NCBI RefSeq assembly: GCF_027580225.2
Contig: NC_073348.2
Span: 24,231,001-24,295,000 of the forward strand
Direction of reading: 5' to 3'
Source of the DNA: Misgurnus anguillicaudatus
Lineage: Eukaryota; Chordata; Actinopteri; Cypriniformes; Cobitidae
DNA length: 64,000 nucleotides
This document shows, piece after piece, positions 57,960 through 64,000 of this stretch. Under the pieces are notes generated by a model. It saw nothing but the letters and a program-made list of their open reading frames with translations, made no database searches and was not told the origin of the DNA. Every line of letters begins with the position of its first letter. The first letter of the stretch is position 1. The position numbers were made by a program, and so were the translations under genes.

Positions 57960-60430
57960 ATTGCGCATTAAGCAACGTTAACAGATACAACTTTTGCTTT
58001 TAAAAGTGCATTCTGAAATTAACATGAATTAAGATGAATACGAAATGCTATTGAAGTATTGTTAGTTCATTTTAGCTAATGTCTTAACTAAAGCTAACAA
58101 ATAAACCTTTATTGTAAAATGTTAGCATTTTATCTTTATCTTCAAATTATTACTGTAATTACAGTTTTTTATCATTTACTCGGTTTATTGTTGTTATTCT
58201 TCTTCTTGGTTTTGTTAATAATCTCTAATGTATGGTAATATAAATCTATTTATCTTCATTCACCGTATATACTGTACCAAGAAGCAGCTGAATCAGGAAA
58301 GACCCCCTACTGTGGGATACTGTAAACAGAAGCAGATCTGTCTGTGTGTGTGTTTGGGTATGGCGGGGAGAACCGCCACAGGGTTGTGCTTTTTTAGAGA
58401 TCTCCAAAACTACTCCTGATTGAGGAATCTGGAAAAAAGCAGAGAGAGAGAGAGAGAAAGAGAGAGAGAGCATGCAATGGACAGCTGTTTAAGACAATAG
58501 ACCAGGGTTTAGTGTAACCTGCTCACTGGGAGCATTACAGCAACAAAGAGCCAAAGAGGAGTTGCCCCAGGGAGGAAATGGATAGCCTCTCTCACCCCCT
58601 CCTCTTCAAGAGCTCTCTCGCTCACTCGCTCGCTGTGGTTCGCACAGACACACAAGTGCATCTCTGTGTCTCATTATTGCTCAATGTTCAGATGAGCCAC
58701 GCTCCATTGAGTGAAGATATGGAGAGGGTTTAACACACCACGCTGCATAGAAATGGGCCGCAATCGGAAATGTGTGTTTGACTGCCCCGTTTGATGTTCT
58801 GCACGAATTGTGGTTTTGTAAATGCTTCACTATGGCCATTTACTGTCCCACAGTCTGTCTTTCTTGATGAGGTTGATCGGCGACTGAAAAATACTGTCCT
58901 GTTTCAACAAACTAATCCATGATGTATATTCATTAAATTTAAGTTTTGACCAGAATTGATACTTTTAATTCATTTGATCTGTTTTCTGTATTTTAAGTAA
59001 AATTAAAATAAACTTGAATTGAATCTGGGTCAGAAAAGTAAACATAAATGGAAGTCCTTTGAGGATCGCAGAATAATTGATAACATTTAGAATTTTTGCT
59101 TTAAAAATAAAAAAGGATTTAACATTTTGTTTAATATAAAACACAACCAAATCAGACCTCATGATGTAACAGGTTTGCAGGTACAAGGCTTTCATCATAA
59201 TGGACAGATGTGCAATAGATGTGATTGCTATTCAGGGAAATAGATTGACAATGTGTGTGCCAGAGGGCACGGTGGGTCTGTGATCTTAAGCATGCGGAGA
59301 GCAGAACCGCTGCTCTGATGGTTGAGTGCGTGGCTCTGTTTTGCTTTAATGAAAGATGAGGTGGGGTAGGGGGCTGCATGTTTGAGGGGGGCAGCTGCAG
59401 GAACTATTGCAATAGGCCTACATTTGTGATCCGACCAACTTTTGTTGGGACTGTACATTTTGTCAATATATAGCTCGGAAAGATATATTGATTTTGCACT
59501 TCTCCAAATGGTTACATGACTTTTTTTATTGTAATTGCTACATTTTTAATTTCTCATTGTATGCTTGTGTGTGTACATGCTCAAGCATTTGATGTGGGTG
59601 TTACTTGCGTGTCGTATCGGTGTCAGCCTCGCGGTGAATCGTGTCAGAGGCACTCAATAAAAGCCGATTATGCAGCGTGTCGCTGTGCTTCTCTTTGTCT
59701 TCCTAACGACTGGCTTTTGACCTTCTCACCCTGCCTGCTGCCTGCCGGCGGGAGGGGAGGGAGCACGGACCAGCTGCCACCAGCCTTATACTGCCCCTCT
59801 CCTTGGCAGAGGCCTCCTCTACAGCCCCTGCTCCTCTCAGCACGCTGGGCCCTCAGGGTGGAGCAAGCTGTTGAGCCACCAGTCTCCCTGCTGTCCCACC
59901 TGCCCTACACACATTTATACACACACACTGTCTCTCAGCATTGCCTGAGGCATGGCTGTCTCATCTTGTCTCTCATTCATCTCCCGAACTGATACTAATG
60001 CATGCTCTGCTCACTTTCAGCCCTTTAATGCTTTGTTTTTCTCAATCTTTTCGTAATATTTCAGTTTAATAGCTAACGTTGTTTTCCTCTCCATGCATTT
60101 TTGTCTATTTATAGAGGTTTTAGCTTGTAGTTTGTTTATAGACTTTTATACTGGTTTAAGAGTGTTCATAAGAGTGTCTATTATAAAATCTGCATTATTG
60201 TTGTGTGTATGAGTGCTGACATGCAACACTGTTACTGTGGAGGCATAATATTGCAGGTTTAAAAGGATATTAATTCTTTATTATAGACATTGAGGCAATT
60301 CAATCGAGGTAATGATGATAACATTATTAGTTAACATTAAAGATACAGAACATGGCATGAGGTGTATTGAAGTGTGTGTTAAGGATAAAAAAACGTTTTT
60401 AGTAGTTTTAAAAATGCTATCACATTGCAT
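57960..60430. other. Distal upstream flank of tlx3, no exon
   Basis: Holds a short GA-rich run (58439-58470) and higher-complexity tracts at 58540-58800 and 59600-59950 (CTGCCTGCCGGCGGG). The 158-residue frame at 59516-59992 shows no domain. No repeat pairs recognised. Confidence 0.35.
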
Positions 60431-60437
60431 TTCATAG

Positions 60438-62174
60438 GTATTTTACGAGGTGGCTAATTCGTATTAGTTCACACAACAAATTTGTACATTTCCGTACGTT
60501 TTGCCTTTGCCCCTGTGACGTTGGTTTTAGGGGTGAGGTTTCGTTATGTTTTCTTTATAAAAATTGTACGTTTTAAATAGACTGATCTTACGAAAAGTTG
60601 TGTTATAGTCACGCAAAATTGGATTAATTTATTCGTGTCCATGGCACGAAATTCAGCTTTTTTTCGTGCCTTGAGTACGAATGGGTGATTCTCACGAAAT
60701 TAGACTTATGAAGTGTCATGAAACATTTTGATAAAAAAGTAAATGCAAAGTAAGAGTATCAAAATAAGAAGCATACTGTTACAAACATCTCGTACTATTT
60801 TGCACCTGATTTCAAATTCGTCGTTCGTTCGTTACATTTTTTTTTTAAATGACATCTTTCATTTTCATCATACATTTAAATTTTCATTACCGCAACGAAA
60901 TGCAGCTTTTTTCGTGCCTTGAGTACGAATGGGTGATTCTCACGAAATTAGACTTATGAAGTGTCATGAAACATTTGGATAAAAAAGTAAATGCAAAGTA
61001 AGAGTATCAAAATAAGAAGCATACAGTTACAAACATCTCATACTATTTTGCACCTGATTTCAAATTCGTCGTTCGTTCGTTACATTTTTTTTTTTAAATG
61101 ACATCTTTCATTTTCATCATACATTTAAATTTTCATTACCGCAACGTGTCCATGACTGGATTTGGGTTCTTTGACATAAAAAAAATCTTCATTGCATGTT
61201 ATACTATAAACATTTACAGTAAAGAAACATGTGGTATTTGGTGATCATTGGTAAATAGAGACAATAAAAAGGAATATAAATGTGTCCAAGACCAATTTCT
61301 CATCCTCCGCAACAATTTTCAATCATTGTTTAAGCCCTCAAGGAACTAACATTGTCAAAAAAAGATAAAAGTTGAAATTTTGTTTGTCATAGTACCTAGA
61401 CAACTTTTTAGTTCTCATTACCAAACATGAGTTTGTAAATGCATATATTTAATGTAATATCATGTTGCGGTAATGATAATTTTTGATAATGATCATCTAA
61501 AAAATGTAAATAATTCTATAGGAAATATTTTTAAATCCTCTAAAAATAATAGTTATAGTAAGTTCAGACTATATATGTGTGAAATTCGTGGATTTCGTGA
61601 GAATCACCCAAATGTCTTTTTCATGACACTCGCACAAATTTCTATAAATAGGTTTTCGTGTGCGTTGCACGATTTTGTTTCGTGGCATTTTATGTATTGT
61701 TTTCTCATTGTTTTTTTTTCATATTTTTTACCATTGTCGCTTGGGGTTGCGGTTAGAATCACTTTCTGTTACAGTTTTTTCCTAACCCAAACCCCACCTC
61801 TAACCCCAACTCCAGGTGAGAATAGTTTGAAAAGTGGAAGAAAAAATGTAGAAAACCAATACATGAAAGTACATCCTAACCCAAACCCCAAATCTAACCC
61901 CAACCCCAAGTGACAATGATGTAAATAATAGGGGGAAAAATGAGAAAACAATACATAAAATGACACAAAAAAGAAAGTAGTACCACAGACACGAAAAACT
62001 ATTTATCGAAATAGACACTCGTGCTCAAGGCACGAAAAAAGCTGAATTTCGTGCCATGGACACAAATAAATTGATACAATTTTGCGTGACTAACACGAGT
62101 TTCCGTGAGATCATGTTGTTTTTAAACTATTAACTTCATAAGAATTTATACGAATTAGCCAACTCTTAAAATAT
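60438..62174. mobile_element. 1.7-kb foldback element with 248-bp internal tandem duplication
   Basis: The ends GGTGGCTAATTCGTATTAG and CTAATTCGT-type complement (TACGAATTAGCCAACTC) are inverted. Pairing extends through GTCACGCAAAATTG, GTGTCCATGGCACGAAATTC and CGTGCCTTGAG to the complement at 62010-62100. A unit from CGTGCCTTGAGTACGAATGG to ATTACCGCAACG repeats at 60665 and 60913, nearly identical. No transposase. Confidence 0.82.
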
Positions 62175-62935
62175 CTACAAATTCTTTCTGGTTTAAACAT
62201 CTCAACTAAGAACCAAATTGTTTGTATGCCTAATGACACAAAGGCTTTCCATTGACCTTTATTGCTTCTATACAGAGCTACTTATAATACTAACTTTGAA
62301 TTTGTTGACATTTGAAGACATGTTTTCCTTATTGGGACCTATGGCAGATTCCAACAATGTAGGCATTGCGATTTCCGGATTTACTGTCTTTGTTGGGTTT
62401 CCACAATGTAGGCAAAACACACACACTCAGACACACAATCAGAGAGGGTTTTTCTGCTATTTTCTTTCTGACATCCCTATGATGGATGGCTTTCAAACAC
62501 ACACTTTATGAGCTGAGCATTCATCTGGATTCACAGCATCCACAACCAGATTTATCTGGGACGTGTATGAATGTGTGTGTTAGTGTGTGTGTATGCGCAG
62601 TCTGAATGTGAGGGGAAAAGCTGGGTATTGAGTGGAGAAATATTCAACATAAACTAAAGATCCATTTTATGGTCCTTTTTTCCAAAATAATTACTTTTGT
62701 TTAGTATTAATGCAAAGTTAACAAACAGTAGCTGCTTATTAAATATAAAGACGTTTGCCAATGTTCAAATTTTAGTAAATGATGCGCCTCTTCTAAACAA
62801 GTGTCAATCAAATCGTGTGAACTTTGGTCTCAGTTGAAAGACCACTGGCCATTTGTAGTGAAGGTGTTCTGCAAGTTGACATAAGTTTGGAGAGGAATGT
62901 CAGGACAATGGTGTGGAATTTAGTTATTCTCTCTC
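62175..62935. other. Upstream flank of tlx3, no exon
   Basis: Nothing recognised apart from short CACACA/GTGTGT runs near 62418 and 62570. Confidence 0.35.
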
Positions 62936-64000
62936 CATCTCTCTTTCTCTCCTCCCCACTTTTCAGAGCGATTAACGCCCGGAGGATAAGACAATAAATC
63001 CTGGCCGCGCTGAATGAACGCCATTCATCATATTCATTTTCCTGTCGATACAATTATGAAAAGCCTCTGGCCTTTCTCTCTTTCTCTGGAACTCAATTCG
63101 GCTCAGGGAAAACGCAATTAGTGTGTGAGAGTAGGAGAGGGCTATCTTCAACTCCCTCTCCTCGCTTCATGCTTTTCTCCATCCCTCTGCTCCTCACTCA
63201 CATAACTGCCACTCCTTCAACTTTTTCCCATTTCGTTATTCCCCTCTTATGGGGCGAGGGGAGGAGGTGCGCGTGCGATCCGCGCCGTTCGGAGTTGAGA
63301 AGTTGCCCTATCTGTCCATCTGTTCCATGCGGTCACTAGTTGGAAAGCAGACTGACACCTGCTGATCAGCATTTCTGTGAGGCACAAATTCGAGCCCTTA
63401 TTGATTTATCATCGCACTTTTCTGTCCGACACCACTTTGCTTGCCTGTTTGCGTGTGAGACTATAAGAGAAGTGTGCTGATGGTACATGCTGTTATAATG
63501 CACACTGTATCATACTGTACTCACTATGATGTATAAACTTTGTGCTAGGGGAAAATAAATTTCCATTGCTCTGCGTGCGCGTGTTATTCCGGCGGAATAA
63601 TTTGTTTCAATGTAATGTTTCTATTTGAGTTAGAGACGATGAAAGCGCGAGCCATAAAGTGGAATACTTGCTGTACTGCGAATATATCACTGTATTTTAT
63701 GAACATTCTAAAATATCATTTACGTGCGCTGAGCAGCGCTGAGCTCATGAGGAATAGATTAGCTGAAATAGAGAGGAGAGATGCTAGAATCCCTTAATGC
63801 TTTTCAAAACTAAATTCTTATTTTCGGGATTATAAAGAGAGGTAGAAATGTCCAGAGGATGTGGACGGCGAGAGGTGGGGCGTACAGGTGAATGAAACAA
63901 GCAAAGAGAAATCGAGCTACTTATGAAAGCATGAGGGGGGTGAGAGGGAAGGCAGAGAGACCCAAGAACAGCAGAGCAATAAGGTGAGTAACCAGCCCTC
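62936..64000. promoter_or_regulatory. Candidate conserved non-coding cluster at the window edge
   Basis: 62960-63120 (GATTAACGCCCGGAGGATAA, CAATTATGAAAAGCCTCTGG) and 63540-63800 are repeat-free, mixed-composition sequences with homeodomain-type cores, unlike the surrounding repeats. No coding frame with a domain. The window ends on a GGTGAGTA donor-like string at 63982-63989, so an exon of another transcript could end there; unproven. Confidence 0.3.

Noticed and set aside
59516..59992. 158-residue open frame upstream of tlx3
   Set aside because: No recognisable domain, no homology I recognise, low-complexity Leu/Pro-rich stretch and no splice or UTR context.
61780..61912. CCTAACCC-like words suggesting interstitial telomere repeats (also near 20990)
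   Set aside because: Irregular (CCTAACCCAAACCCC, TCTAACCCC) and part of foldback or short DNA-repeat sequence, not TTAGGG arrays.

Overview
This is a vertebrate, almost certainly teleost and probably cypriniform (carp/zebrafish-like), genomic window. The evidence is three split genes with canonical GT-AG introns, encoding proteins that match vertebrate families exon by exon. Around them lie very many short DNA-transposon remnants, tRNA-derived SINEs and microsatellites of the kind that fill cyprinid genomes. No bacterial operons, rRNA, genuine tRNA genes or CRISPR arrays are present.

Layout. 1-26 kb: no protein-coding exon recognised. It holds a 50-bp minisatellite split by a TTAA-flanked element, palindromic MITEs, hAT-like elements with 8-bp target duplications, a degraded Tc1-like transposase and several microsatellites. 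26.3-40.8 kb: kcnip1 (KChIP1, a calcium-sensing subunit of Kv4 potassium channels) on the + strand, with a short first exon, a 10.3-kb intron rich in repeats, and seven further coding exons (215 aa). 41.1-45.4 kb: npm1 (nucleophosmin) on the + strand, 11 coding exons (303 aa), with a CCAAT/GC-box promoter and a TOP-like start. 47.8-54.1 kb: tlx3 (T-cell leukaemia homeobox 3) on the - strand, three coding exons (298 aa), tail-to-tail with npm1. 54-64 kb: upstream flank of tlx3, poorer in repeats, with several stretches that look like conserved non-coding elements, a GATA microsatellite and one large foldback element.

The three genes are not a pathway. They are a syntenic block also found on human 5q35 (KCNIP1, TLX3, NPM1), but tlx3 lies in the opposite orientation to npm1 here, which implies a local rearrangement between lineages.

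The most distinctive non-genic structure is the repeat stratigraphy. At least eight elements sit between TTAA sequences. Several lie inside older repeats that become continuous again when the insert and one TTAA are removed. One locus (about 14.1-15.9 kb) is a four-level nest of unrelated elements. I found no convincing evidence of a novel biological system.
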